Below, piece after piece: positions 13,580-24,405 of a DNA stretch of 39,399 nt. Each line of letters opens with the position of its first letter. Position 1 is the stretch's first letter. The notes beneath the pieces are model-generated. The model saw nothing but the letters and a program-made list of their open reading frames with translations. It did not search any database and was not told the origin of the DNA. Position numbers and translations under genes: made by a program. The DNA is from Chromera velia (lineage: Eukaryota; Sar; Chromeraceae): NCBI GenBank assembly GCA_018398765.1, contig JAHBMJ010000860.1, forward strand, positions 1-39,399, in the 5' to 3' direction.

Positions 13580-14692
13580 ACAGAGCAAGCAACAGACAAT
13601 GGCATAGGCAGGAGGGGACAGTATAACACAAACACCGTCTGTCAGACACGCACGCACAGATGCAGCAGCTGAGACGAGCATGCAGTTCCCCCGAATGGCG
13701 GAAGGAGACGAGGACCCCTCATTCCCTTCCAAAGCGGAACGATCAAAGCACTGAATTCAATTCACATCCAGAAGGATGATCCAACCAGACATGGCATGAC
13801 AGACACAGAGGTGCGGCCAGTAAGATCGAGAGCAGACATCTTCTATTTCTCATTCCCTCCCTTCCTTTTTCATTTCATCAGTTAGGCAACCCATTCCGTC
13901 CGTTATCTGCTGAAGAGGCTCTCACAGGGTGCTGGTCTTCTGTATTCACTTCTTGTTGTACGTACATAATGCAGGTCAAAGACATGACCTAATCAGTATG
14001 AGAGAAAGTGCGCAAAGAAACCGACGTACCTGGTCGTTCCTCAGGAGACTCTCATAGCAAGCCTGCAGGAGACCGTCGGGATCTTCAGAGAGAGAGAAGG
14101 GAGAGGAGGACTTGACGATCTTTGCGTCAACTCCGCCTGTCCCTTTTCCGTCTGCCTCCTTCCCTTGTTCTTGCACCGTCCAGTCATCAGGCCACTGTAT
14201 TGCTCTCACCTCTCCCCCTCCCCTCTCCTTCATCTGCTCGTGAGAAGGTTTCACGTACAGAGTTTTCCCACCCACCACCAGCATCTCCTTCAAAGGAACG
14301 GGACGGAAAGCGCTCTCGAAGCATGACGCACGCAACCATCGAGCCACCTCACGAATGTTCGGCAGGGTGGCAGACATGCCCACAATCTGCGAACAGGTGC
14401 GGAGCAGACAGGAACGGAAGAAGAAAGGGTGGGGAGAAGCTTGGCGAACCCAGAGGGGCTTTCTCAAGTCCAAAACGCCGAAGGAAGATGCATGCGTGGG
14501 AGGGAGGGAAGGAGCATCGAAGAAATTAGGGGATGCATGCAGGGAACGGGAAAGTCAGAGAGGCATGCCGCAAGGAGGACAGGAGGGAAAGGGGGCCTGC
14601 CTGCCTGCACGTCGTCACACACCCCTTTCATGGCACTTGAATGAATCTGTCTGTTCCTTTGACTGTTGCACTTAGATTCAAATCTTCATTGG

Positions 14693-14741
<49 letters not shown>

Positions 14742-16153
14742 CCTGAACAAGTTTATTCATCTGCTTTCCGACTGTAGTTTTTGTTCTGCTGTTCGATGCC
14801 ACGACAGCTGACGGTTCTTCATCGGCATCCATCAGAAAGGAATTCATCCTCCCCCCTCGTTGACACAGAGGGGCGGCTTCTCTTTGCTGACTGATCCCTT
14901 CCTCCTCCTTCCCCCCTTTGTCTTTCCCCTCTTTGTTCTCTTTGGCATCGTCCGGATAGTTGAAGAACAGAATCTTGGTGAGGACCAACTCCAACAGGTA
15001 CCCTCTTTGCGCGTCTCCAACCATGTGGAGCTCATCTATGACAATCAATGCCAGCCTCTCCCGCAACGTTCCCTGATGAATCAGTCGGTTCACTATGATG
15101 TTCGCCTGCAGAACAACGTGAATAGACAGGAAACTGAACACTTTCGGGGAAGGAAGCATACGTATCGCACCACCGTGAATATAAAACAGGAGAAAACAAT
15201 CAGGGAGGACAAGGGAAAGGCGAAAACCGTTACAGACACAGAGACGGAGACGCGCAGGCACAAACCCAACCAAAGCTCTAATGCAGCAGGGCCTCTGTAG
15301 CTGTAGGTGTAGTCGGAACGGAAGCAGATGCCAGACAGTCACACGGAACGTTCCATCCAGACCCCCCAAAAATCACCTTCTCAATTGTGCAGATTGCGAT
15401 ATCGAAGTCATCATCCAACCCCGCCTTGGATCCAGAGTAGAACCCCGCCACCTTCCATCCTGCAGCAGCCGCTATGCCCCTCAAGGTCTGTTCCTTCTCT
15501 GTCACCACAGACACGAACGGAAGCACAAGCATCGCGGCGCTGTTGTCATCCTCTTTCCGAGTGGAGAGGTGCCGAAAAATTAGAATCTCGCTCACCAGAG
15601 TCTTGCCTGCACGTAATCATGCAATTAGGGGTTCAGATCATGGATGTAACTCAATCCAGGCCTCATGTAGACCGGGGCCATAAGGTGAAGGAAGTGCGTG
15701 AGCGCCTCCAAGAGCCTCTGTAAGGGCTGTGAATTGTAGATGGACATCCGTTTATGGTTGTTGAATGAGAACGAAAGGGGGTGCACTGTTGCCACACATA
15801 CTGCCGTCGCTTTTCTTTTTTCTCTGCCTCAAATGTTTAAAGGGAAAGAAGGGATACAGAGACGGCTCTTCCGACACAATCAATCAAGGAGACGCACCTC
15901 CGCTTGTCGGAGCAGAGTACACCAAGTTCCTCCCCTCATCCAGAACTCCCTCAGACGCAAGACAATCTCTCTGCCAATCGTAAAGGGACTTCAGTCCCCT
16001 CTCCCTGTAGGCTTTCACAACTTTCCGGTGAAGGCCGAACTGCCTGAGTTCGTCTGTCTTTTCCTCTTCGTCCCCATCATCCTTCCCCCCCAAGGAGCTT
16101 CGTTGCCAAGACCCTCCCTTCCCCTTTCCTCTTCTGCCTTGCTGCCGTCTCAT
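134..16153 (-). CDS. POLQ: DNA polymerase theta (helicase-polymerase fusion), 19 exons, 3' end outside window
   Basis: This gene encodes a homologue of DNA polymerase theta, the nuclear enzyme of microhomology-mediated end joining. Inferred exons, in order: 16153-15898, 15606-15377, 15105-14743, 14386-14030, 13530-13229, 13042-12517, 12098-11820, 11528-11190, 10822-10443, 10189-10064, 9723-9279, 8930-7395, 7077-4861, 4474-4206, 3869-3570, 3365-2270, 1981-1547, 1162-1077, 610 to about 134. Phases agree at every junction, giving about 3340 residues in the window (human POLQ is about 2590). Helicase motifs are [24 protein letters not shown] and [11 protein letters not shown]. Polymerase motifs are A (LDFCQLELRLLAHF), B (R-x3-K-x3-YAVVYGMG) and C ([10 protein letters not shown]). 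The ATG at 16153 is the first good one in the exon frame; an upstream exon cannot be excluded. The exon 6/7 join and the last donor are the least certain. The terminal C-terminal exon(s) lie left of position 1. Confidence 0.9.
797..1046. repeat. Compound (CA)n/(CG)n/(GA)n microsatellite in POLQ intron 18
   Basis: About 250 bp of CA dinucleotides with a GCGCGC core near 867-882 and a pure GA tract at 1011-1040. It fills much of the intron between the exon ending at 1077 and the one starting at 610. Alternating purine-pyrimidine tracts of this kind can adopt Z-DNA. Open frames across it in several phases are artefacts of the repeat. Confidence 0.95.
4740..4854. repeat. (CA)n-(GA)n microsatellite at the POLQ exon 13 donor
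   Basis: CA dinucleotides followed by a GA tract. On the POLQ sense strand the exon 13 donor (gtctgcctctctc, beginning at 4860) leads straight into CT then GT repeats, so the repeat starts within a few bases of the 5' splice site. Confidence 0.95.
4861..9723 (-). other. POLQ central low-complexity region and vestigial exonuclease-like domain
   Basis: Exon 11 (9723-9279) starts with the end of the helicase HhH-like domain ([21 protein letters not shown]), then becomes Pro/Gly/Ser-rich. Exon 12 (8930-7395, 512 codons) and the first half of exon 13 are low complexity, with a [10 protein letters not shown] basic patch, acidic runs and a short poly-Gln run near 6530. This corresponds in position to the poorly conserved linker of POLQ. 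In the second half of exon 13 the exonuclease-like fold returns: a W-x2[15 protein letters not shown] strand, [25 protein letters not shown], then [13 protein letters not shown], and [18 protein letters not shown] just before the polymerase. The first exonuclease acidic pair is not visible, so no proofreading is expected, as is usual for POLQ. Confidence 0.75.
9090..9123. repeat. (TC)n microsatellite in POLQ intron 11
   Basis: Perfect TC tract of about 32 bp between exons ending at 9279 and starting at 8930. Confidence 0.95.
10003..10063. repeat. (GTCA)n tetranucleotide repeat starting at the POLQ exon 10 donor
   Basis: On the sense (minus) strand the intron begins at 10063 with gtcagtcagt and repeats the GTCA unit about 15 times with one T-for-C interruption. 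The repeat therefore begins exactly at the splice donor and contains many copies of the GTCAGT donor hexamer. It is a tandem repeat with no spacers, so it is not a CRISPR array. Confidence 0.95.
13549..13576. repeat. (AC)n microsatellite in POLQ intron 4
   Basis: Short perfect AC tract just upstream (sense strand) of the acceptor of exon 5, which starts at 13530. Confidence 0.9.
14694..14738. repeat. (TC)n microsatellite at the POLQ exon 3 donor
   Basis: About 44 bp of TC. On the sense strand exon 3 ends at 14743 with donor gtatgagagagaga, so the GA tract starts about five bases into the intron. Confidence 0.95.
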
Positions 16154-16878
16154 AGCTTCTGCTGGGACATTAGAAACACCCTTTTTCTTAGGAATACAAG
16201 CTAAAAAGTGCAAAACAGAACACCTGGTGAGGGTCGATTCGGTTCTGATTCATAAGCACTTTTCCCTCCCCGGAGTCGAATTAGGCCCCCTCCAAAGCCT
16301 GATAGAAACGTGCGCAGCCTTCTGGATTCAAACTTTCATAAAGCGGAAAATCTGGAAAGAAGTAACTGTCACCTGCTTTCACCTTGCCTTCTGCCTGCAT
16401 GATTCTGGTGAATTCGGATGATTTCCCGTCATGCAAAGGAGAGGAGAAGCTCTTTCTTTCAAATTCTTTGCTTTGAGAATTGCAGGGGCGCTGTTCCTCC
16501 TGGTATGCAACTGCATGTACGTACGTCAGTACGTGCATCAGCGCGTGCCCACTGCCCGGCGGGTGCCCGGCGGCCCCGCGGCGGGCCGGTTGCCGCCCGG
16601 GGATACCCGGATACGGCGCCGCACCCATCGTTTAAATTTAATTCAAGCTACACCCTCAAACAACGCCTTATAAAACGTTTGATTGTACTGTTCACGGAAA
16701 ATGAAATGTATAGTTATTTGGATATATTTTCTGACATTTTTAATAGAGAAAGTTTTTTTTTTTGCTGAAATAGTTTAGTGTTACAAGAAGGTTTTTTCAG
16801 CCCCTTTGTGTATCCTTTCTCTATAAACATATTAAAACATATACTCATAGGTATTTGCACAGCTCAGGCCTATTAAAC

Positions 16879-16908
16879 GGGTCGGCGTTTATATGTATTT
16901 GCCGACCC
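16879..16908. repeat. 30-bp hairpin, arms GGGTCGGC/GCCGACCC
   Basis: Perfect 8-bp inverted arms around a 14-base AT-rich loop. A related hairpin lies about 55 bp downstream. Both are in the AT-rich island. Their function is unknown. Confidence 0.8.
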
Positions 16909-16962
16909 CTGACCCTGAAGAATTGGCCCCCGAACCAAGAAAATCATACCTTTACATATGTA

Positions 16963-16992
16963 AGGGTTGGCGTTTTAGGGGGTGCCGACCCT
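16963..16992. repeat. Second 30-bp hairpin, arms AGGGTTGGC/GCCGACCCT
   Basis: Nine-base arms with one G:T pair and a 12-base loop, the same overall length and nearly the same arms as the hairpin at 16879-16908. It looks like a diverged second copy. Confidence 0.75.
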
Positions 16993-17684
16993 ATTTTTTA
17001 AAGGCCTTTAACAGGCCTGGCACAGCTACGTATAGCATACAACGCTTGCGTCACTGCATGTGCCTCACTATGAGCGAAATTGAGCTAAGAAATTGTTAGA
17101 GAAATTGAGTTATTTACCTTATTCTCTCAGTTATTTTTCTTATAGACTGCATGTGAATGATTGACCAGGGACTGAGACTATGGCTTATTCTCATAGGCGT
17201 TCCTAGATCAGGTCAACACTTTACAAGCTACAGTCAATTGTTTACCCTGTACTATCTTATTAATTGCTTAGTTGTATGATCTGTTAATTTACTTCTCATA
17301 TGGAATTTCAAAAGTGTATTACGATTTGTGAGTTTAAATTAACATCAATGAAAAGTTATTATATAAGTATTATTATCATGTATCATCATTAGCGCCATCG
17401 CCATTGGCCGGCTTATAGTAGGCGTTTAGCGTTCCGCAGGTTACCGCAGGTCACTAACGGTGCTTGAAGAATACAATTTAATTAGAATTGAACTTATTAT
17501 TGAAGTTATATTATATATAGATTTATTAACTTTTTACAAACCCCGCACATTAACATTGTAAGGTGTATGTTCCTTTGAATCCTTTCTCTCCCCAGCGTAT
17601 CAAAATTGCAATTATCACTTTTCTAGACGAGTGAGTGTTTGAATTTTCAGAATAAGAAGACTTCTTTTCTATATGGAATCAAAA

Positions 17685-19033
17685 TCATAACGTCAAAAGA
17701 TTGCGCACGCGGCTGGGCTTTTCGACTTTAATTCTTGCTAATTTTTCTGTTACCGAAATGATTTTTGATCTAACTAGTGACATCGTTTGTGGAGCTGTAC
17801 CGGAACGCCTTTGAGAAGAGTCAGACATTTTTTGTTTGTTTGAATGAAGTTCAAGGAAGTAGAAAGCTTTCTTGGGGCTCTCTGTGGATCCTGCAACAGA
17901 AAAAACAAGGACGGCGTTCTCCCCTGACTCAGCGAACCACCTACAGATGTTCAGCCAATCACAGAGACAAGGAGGAAAACAAAGAGACAACAACGAAGGG
18001 ACAAAAGGCTGCATGCAAGCTTCACAATCTCTAAAAAACCAAAAGAGCGTTCAACCTCTTGCGAACTATACAATTAGCAATTTCATCAACCACCCTCTAA
18101 CAAAACATACAGAATGACATGGACAAGGATGATGACAGAGAAAGAAGGAGGCGGATCAAGAGGCAGTGGAAGGGGAGAACTGGAAGACATGATGCAAACC
18201 TGAAGAAGCGGAAGTGGAGCGGCGCCACCTTGTGAACCGCAGAAAGAGGTTCACAGACACACACACACACACACACGCACGCACGCACGCACACGTACGT
18301 ACACAGACAAAAGAACGGGGAGCATTGAAGGGACCCGTTTGCATCAGTCTGCTCTGTCTGACTGACTCTGTGTCGTCAACGCCGCAGTGGGGAAGCCTTT
18401 TTCCCCTCCAGGATTTGAACCCCCCCCGGACTCTCTGGCGACGCGAAGTTCCATTGCGTGTGTCTGACGATCATGTTCGTCCATGTCAGATATCTGTGAG
18501 GCAGATATGGAAGCGGAGTCATACATACTGTAAGGCTAATTGATGCTGTCACAAAAAACCAAAGCAATGATTACAAACGCCCGCACTCAGCTACGAAGTA
18601 AGAAGACAAAAAATGTGTGGCACTGCATGCTTCTGAATTTAATCAGAGGGCACAAATGTCCCCAGTATCCAGCACACAAGTGCATTGGATGGATCAATGT
18701 GTCGAGTATTCATGCTGCTACACTTTTGTACTCACTTACATGCATCAAATGGAGACAGCTAGATGCAAAGCTTCTTCGCACACACAAAAAGCAAAGAGGG
18801 GAACGGAAAGGGAGCCCTCCGGCCGGGATGCCAAAACTGTCTGATCGACTGACGAACTCTTCATCGCTCCCCTGAAAGAGGACTTCAAAAGTCTTGTTTC
18901 CCAGAAACAGATTCTCCTCAGTAACTCCAATTGCACGAATTCCCTCCTCTCCAGGGTTCTGCATGCAAGGAATGATCATGCAGCAAAAAAAGAAAAAGAA
19001 CGATCGAATGAACGAACGCGGGTCCGGGACGGA

Positions 19034-19075
<42 letters not shown>

Positions 19076-19077
19076 AG

Positions 19078-19144
<67 letters not shown>

Positions 19145-19325
19145 CAAGAAAACAGACAGTCAGAGTATACGCTTCTTCTTCTCCCTCGTTTTCTCCATGC
19201 AAACACTAGATGTACACAGCAGACAAAAAGAAAGAAATAACAAAGATAAACGAGCAGAACAAAAACTCAAACAACGTGGGCAGGGAGGCAGGCAGGGAGG
19301 CAGGCAGGCAGGCGGGCAGGCAGGC

Positions 19326-19364
<39 letters not shown>

Positions 19365-20929
19365 AAGAAAGGAAGAAAGAAAGACATGAACAAAAAAAAA
19401 AAAAACACAGAAAGAAAGAAAGAAAGACGTGAATAAAAAAGACCTGACCGACCTCGCCTTTGTACCGCACACCCCAGGCGTCCCGTGAATCCCCCCCAGA
19501 GCCTCGTGGTTGTTCGTCATCACATTCCATGCAGAGCGTCCAAGCAGCTAGAGACGTCAGCCCGAAAATTTTCTCCCGAAAGTCTCCTGCAGATGGGAAT
19601 TCAAACGTGGAAGGATCGAGAAGGATCGACGGACGAGAAGGCAGAGAAATAAAAAGCCTTCGTGCATGCGATTTGCTTTTGTCCCGTTATCTGCATGCTC
19701 TCAGTCTGACTCTCTGAAAGTCAGGGCCGAACAGGAAAGAAAATAGTCAGGGAGAAATAGAGCTTCGAAGATACCATCACACAGACAGACGCTCCGGCCA
19801 GAAAGGCAACTACGGCGTAGCGAAAAACAAGAAAATGTAGTGGGTGCACATGATCGAAAAAGGTCGGCACCTGCAGAGCACAGTGACTCCTTCCGTTCTG
19901 CACGGAATTCATTTCACCATTTGCAGTCGTGCTTTGTTTTTACACCCACCCACTCACCCTCTCCCTCACCCCCCTACACACAGAAAAGGATTGATGGATC
20001 GACAGGCCGGACAAAAACACAGGCAGAAAGAAATGTTGCCCCCCACACACCCGGGCCCCCGACCAGCTAGCTGATCGACTCACCGAAACTCGGGGGGGTT
20101 TTCTCTTTGCAGTCTGCCCACACCTTCTCCGTCTCGATGATCTGCAGGCCCCGCACAGTGCCCCGGAAAGTTGAATTTTGGAGTCCTCGAAAGAAGAGAT
20201 CTCGCTTGAACTTAGTGCCACCTGTCAGGGGGTTGAACTCCCCCCCCCCCATCTCCTTCAGGACTCGGGAGGGAAGAAGAACAGACTCAAAGGGGGCCTG
20301 TTGTCGGACAGCCGACCCTCCTGCACCAAGGACCCGAGCCTCCAGCTCCTCAAGCTCCTTATCTCTCTTTGCCTCCAAGTTTGCCTTCGTCATCTCTTTC
20401 CATGAGCTGTCCGTCTCCCTCTCTCCACCCGCTTCCTCCCCGCCACAGGGCCGCCGGACACCCAAGAAGCGTTCGAGGCTCCTTCTCGAGGACCAATCGA
20501 ATTGTCCTCTGCACCAATTTATTTGAAAAAAAGGCGGAAAATAAGGGGAAACGCAAAGGGGGATCAATTGGGTCAAAACGACTGCGACCTTCAGAAAGCA
20601 AAAAAAGACATCTAGAAAGATATCAAAAAAAAGGAAGCCGATGAAAAACAAAACTGGAAAGAAACTTTAAGACAGGAAGAGTGACGCTCTCTTCCGAGTC
20701 CCTCTTCTCAATTTGCCTTCTTCGTCGGCTTTCTCTTCGGCGCAGAGGAAGAAGATGAAAAGCAAGAAGAGAATGCCTCAGGCACGAAAGAAGCCAACAA
20801 GGAGACGTCCGAGTCGGTTGACAGGTAGGACTCCTCTGACTCCACCGCGGCGTCTCCAAAAACCCCCCAGGGTTGGCGCTTTTCCTCTGCCTTCTCTTGA
20901 CGAGACTGCATCAATTCACGCATATGCAT
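17685..20929 (-). CDS. Unrecognised protein, six-exon model of about 367 residues
   Basis: I do not recognise this family. Model exons: 20929-20823, 20508-20084, 19586-19453, 18958-18854, 18493-18367, 17890-17685 (TGA). Phases agree across all five junctions, and the total is 1104 nt. The best-supported part is exon 2: a charged, probably helical stretch (residues about 75-95, KRDKELEELEARV), then a conserved-looking segment EFNPLTGGTKFKRDLFFRGL followed by GLQIIETEKVWADC. Exon 3 holds KIFGLTSLAAWTLCMECDDE and exon 4 IGVTEENLFLGNKTFEVLF. The C-terminus is basic. There is no clear signal peptide or strong transmembrane helix. The first exon and the last two are the weakest. It is on the same strand as POLQ, 1.5 kb upstream of it, and divergent from the EGF gene. 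Confidence 0.5.
18257..18302. repeat. (AC)n/(ACGC)n microsatellite
   Basis: Simple repeat within the last intron (between 18366 and 17891) of the unknown minus-strand gene. Confidence 0.9.
19034..19134. repeat. (CA)n-(GA)n microsatellite
   Basis: Compound dinucleotide repeat in the intron between exons 19586-19453 and 18958-18854 of the unknown gene. Long open frames across it encode only Cys/Val, Thr/His or Ser/Leu runs and are not genes. Confidence 0.95.
19277..19432. repeat. (GGCA)n/(GACA)n tetranucleotide tract plus A/G-rich tail
   Basis: GGCA and GGGA units to about 19326, a pure GACA tract to about 19362, then GAAA-rich DNA with a short poly-A run. On the minus (sense) strand this reads (GTCT)n(GCCT)n, the same unit seen in other introns of the window. 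Confidence 0.9.
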
Positions 20930-22061
20930 TCATTTCTATCTCTTGAAGATCGTTTAATGGACTCTCTCAAAAAAAGACAACAGTTCTTCGATCTACTCAG
21001 TTGACCCACTGTTCTTTGAGTTGTGCACTTGGTTTTCTTGTTCCTGTGCCCTGATGTCTGCACGCAACAGAGAAGGAAAAGGTTGTCGAGGGGTATGAAG
21101 CCCTATGGGACAGTAAAGCTAGGTCCGACAGAGTCACGTGCGTGGAACGTGTAATCCCACAGACGAGGACTGCGCGGCGTTTCGTATGCAGTGGCACGGC
21201 TTCATCTAGCGGTTTCATGCGATTTACTGTTTGCTGCTTGGAAAACGAAGCTAGAAGAAGCAAACGATGTGAAATCAAGGTCAGACAAACATGATGTTGG
21301 AGAAGGCTGCATGTTCTTGATATACATATATTTTGTGCCTGACTGACTCTACAGTGACCTTATTACTGACCATCGCGTTGGGCCTGCTCTATCTGGTCAG
21401 TCTTGTCCGCGTCCATCCGGATCTTCCACTTGTCAGTCATGATGGAACTTCAAGTCGAGAGGAGGTTGAGGGCAAGGACCGCGGACAAGACTTATTGGCT
21501 GTTTTTTCTTCGAGTTCTTCGACACTGTGTACGTTTGTATAGGCTTCCAACTGGCTCTTTCCGTCAGTCAAGCGACTGCTCTCTTCAGGGACGGCAGCTT
21601 AGGCAGCTTGGCACTCTGTGCTGAGTCTTTTTGTTTCAAGATTGGAGCAAACGTCTATCGATATACTTTGGGTCTGCAGCAGAGAGAGTTTGTGAGAAGC
21701 GCGGGTTATGCTGCATGGCCCCCAGCGCGCCGTTCGGGCCCCGGCAGCAAACCGGGCGGATCATAGCCGATCAGGCCCGCCGCCCGCTGCGCTCTCAAAT
21801 TTGCGATTTGTGCCGGGGCCTCATCTTCATCAAGCGTTTGAATCAGCGCTCCCACAATCTCCCTGAAACGCTTGCTTGGCGGCGCGTGCAGAGTGATCGA
21901 ACATGATCCAACCGAGCTTGACAGGTGCAGAGTCGTCCCTGTCGTCCTGATGTTCTAAAGGAGGGAGGTTAACAGCCCCCAGACGCACCGCTGTTGTTTG
22001 AGCGACGAACAAAGCACTGGCTTCAGAAAAGAGTGACTATCTGATCACTTCTTGATCTGCG
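20930..22061. other. Divergent intergenic region
   Basis: Holds the start regions of both the unknown minus-strand gene and the plus-strand EGF gene, so both promoters should be here; no recognisable core elements were seen. Positions 20950-21650 show no credible coding potential. Positions 21706-22012 hold a bacterial-looking coding fragment described separately. Confidence 0.6.
21706..22012 (-). pseudogene. GC-rich bacterial-looking coding fragment with a probable frameshift
   Basis: Two minus-strand frames together read as one ordinary soluble protein tail. The upstream frame (from about 22012, with RLGAVNLPPLEHQDDRDD and PVKLGWIMFDHSAR) loses its sense near 21870, where a second frame takes over (REIVGALIQTLDEDEAPAQ, then GLIGYDPPGLLPGPERR) and ends at a TAA at 21706-21708. 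A one-base change in the TTTCAGG run near 21868 would explain the switch. The low repetitiveness, high GC and amino-acid make-up resemble proteobacterial coding DNA. The family is not recognised. Alternatives are two exons of a small host gene or chance. Confidence 0.4.
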
Positions 22062-23025
22062 ATGCCTCTGACTACCAGGAGGGCCCTCTTCGGGCTTCTC
22101 CTCCACATTGCTGTACAAACGGGACACAGCCAAAGTAAGTAGATGCACCTTTCCATGGTGCAGCCATAGTCGGATCACACATTTGACCTTCTTAGCAGAT
22201 AGTGGTGTCATAACATGACTCCCCTTTGCGGTTGTCAACATCCTTGCAGGTGTGCCCGAGGACGAGTGCGGCTCCGGGACGGACACATGTGCCACATACA
22301 CTTCGTGTCTGAACACTGTGGGCAGGTGGGCTCTCCTCTTCTGCCCTGTGCACTCGTCTTCTCTACACGAGTCACACGAGACGGCAAGTTGCTTCCTACC
22401 CCCACTCCCTGTTCTGCCCTGTGCCTGTCCGTGCAGCTTCCTGTGCCAATGCGACCCTGGGTTCGAGTCCTTCAACGACACGCACTGCATCGGTAGGTCT
22501 GTCCCTCATCTGTGTCCCCTTCACCCGGCTCTCTCCGTGCCCCGCCTCTTCTTCAGCCACCCTTTCCTATGACGAGTCTCATCTATTCCGTCATTTTCCT
22601 TCTTCACATCTTCCAGCGCGCCCTGCAAGCAGACTCCAGTGCTGCCGTAAAGATGGGGTGTCATCTGAACCCTGTATGCATGTGCAGGAAGGGAGTGCAC
22701 GGGAACAGTGCCCTGGTCGGGATGGACCTCTAGTGAGCTGGTGATGACTCCAGAGTTTTTCATCGCTGACGGGAGGGAGGTGGGGGGCGTTGACGGAGTG
22801 ACGGAGTGGAGGGCTGCGGATTCCGTTGTGTTCTCTTGCCCTGACGGTTTTGAGCTTCGGGGGGCGGCGGGCGTCTCCTGTGAGCCCCCCTCGGAGGAGA
22901 TGCCGCGAGGGTCCCCTCGTGCCGTCCCCTCTTGGGGGGAGGTGGGGGAGCGGCCTTCTTGTGAGAGTCAGTCAGTAGGGACAGGCAGAGAGGGAGAGAG
23001 AGACAGGCAGAGAGGGGGAGGGGGG

Positions 23026-23060
<35 letters not shown>

Positions 23061-24373
23061 GGAGTCACGATTCATGCTAAGAAGTCATTCTTGGTCACAG
23101 GGAGGTTTCGTCAAAACGGACAGGCCCCTTTGTCTCCCCCCTCTCTTTTCGTTCCCTGATTTTACGGATGACTGCACCAGCGTGTGGAGAAGAAGAAGTC
23201 CTACATTCAGGGCAAACTTGGATGCTTGAAAGCCCACAAAAAGGGTTTTGGACCAACCTGATTGTTCATGCAAGTCTTTTTCTTGGTTGACTATGCTTGC
23301 ACCGAGAGACAGCGAAGCGATGGGGCAGTTCGTCATGCTTGAGTTTCTTTTACTTTTGCTGTGCAGACTTGAACGAGTGCGAGCTGGGTGTTGACACGTG
23401 TGGTGCTGACGCCACCTGTGTCGACTCAGAAGGCTCCTTCGAATGCAGTTGTGAGAGTGGATATGAGCTGGATGCGGAGAACGACTGCAAAAGTCGGTTT
23501 TCCTGTCTTGGTTGTTTGTGATTTGGTTGTTCTGCCTCGATTCTCGACGCTTCATCTGCCTCCTCTGTCTGCGCCGGTCTGACGATCACTCTGAGTTGGT
23601 TGCTGAAGAGCTTTCACTCCTTCTCGTTAGCTCCCAGGCATCTGTCCTGTCTCACCATGCATCTACTGTCGGCAATGATAGTGCACTCTCCTTTCATCCT
23701 ATGCGTGCGGTCTTCTGCTGAGTGTCTGGAGAGGCGCCAGCTTGACTTCTGTTCCTTGGAAGAAAGGCTTCATCAGGAGGTTCTTGCATGGAGAGGGATC
23801 AAATTGATCAGAGAATCAACGGGCTTTCTTTCGAGCTGTGTGCTTCTGTGGTGCAGACATCGATGAGTGTGACCTCGGCCTGCACACGTGCAGTGTGAAC
23901 GCCACGTGCATCGATTCAGACGGGTCCTTCGAGTGCTCCTGCGAGAGGGGGTATGAACTGGATGAGGAGAACGACTGCAAGAGTAAGTCTGGGAAGAGGA
24001 AGAAGCGGAAGGGAAGCAAAGAGAAGGCGTCTTTGGTATCTCTTCGAACCTCTCGGAAAGAAAAGGGAAGAAAAGAAATGTTCGGAGGTCCTCTTTTTTG
24101 TATCTCTTAGAACGGAATGGGAAATGCATTTTTCTTTCTTTTGGTCCTGGAGCTACACCGTCTGTGGCCTCTGCCTTTTCTGACCTTCGCTCTACCCAAA
24201 TGCAGACATCAATGAGTGCGAGCGGGGTCTGGACACGTGTGGTGTGAACGCCACCTGCAACGATTCTGCCGGCTCTTTTGAATGTTCTTGCGAGAGTGGG
24301 TACGAACTGGATGGAGCGAATGACTGTGAGAGTAAGTCTCATAAAGAGGCTGGGGGGCAGGTAGTGTATGGGT

Positions 24374-24405
<32 letters not shown>

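Larger units (their letters stand above)
10064..16153 (-). other. POLQ helicase-like region (SF2, HELQ/Ski2-like)
   Basis: Exons 1-10 encode the ATPase/helicase half (about residues 1-1052 of the model). In order: FEWQ-like entry sequence ([10 protein letters not shown]), Walker A APTSGGKT split across the exon 1/2 junction, [14 protein letters not shown] (motif Ia region), [17 protein letters not shown] (motif II), [10 protein letters not shown] (motif III) with a FRPVPL strand, [12 protein letters not shown] (motif IV), [28 protein letters not shown] (motif V), and [13 protein letters not shown] (motif VI). Further on come LVYLVVPL and [19 protein letters not shown], which match the helical domains of POLQ and HELQ. 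A glycine/serine-rich insertion of about 80 residues follows motif VI at about 12760-12560. All catalytic motifs look intact, so an active ATPase is expected. Confidence 0.9.
16154..17684. other. Intergenic region between POLQ and the upstream unknown gene: GC patch and AT-rich island
   Basis: No confident gene. On the minus strand 16281-16480 has an open frame (with YFFPDFPLYESLNPEG) that could be POLQ 5' UTR or an upstream exon, but I found no matching donor. Positions 16540-16620 are extremely GC-rich (CGGCGGG/CCCGGC runs). From about 16625 to 17780 the DNA turns strongly AT-rich, unlike the rest of the window, and carries two hairpins at 16879-16908 and 16963-16992. The POLQ promoter and the terminator of the upstream gene should lie here, but I recognise no specific signal. 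Confidence 0.6.

Noticed and set aside
19721-19912. Minus-strand frame with a hydrophobic stretch (FLVFRYAVVAFLAGASVCVM), considered as a membrane exon of the unknown gene
   Set aside because: Its phase does not fit the flanking exons, whereas exon 20508-20084 joins exon 19586-19453 directly in phase 1. It could still be an alternative exon in another frame.
20997-21278. 93-codon minus-strand frame in the divergent intergenic region
   Set aside because: No recognisable motif, no splice connection in phase to neighbouring exons, and composition like random sequence.
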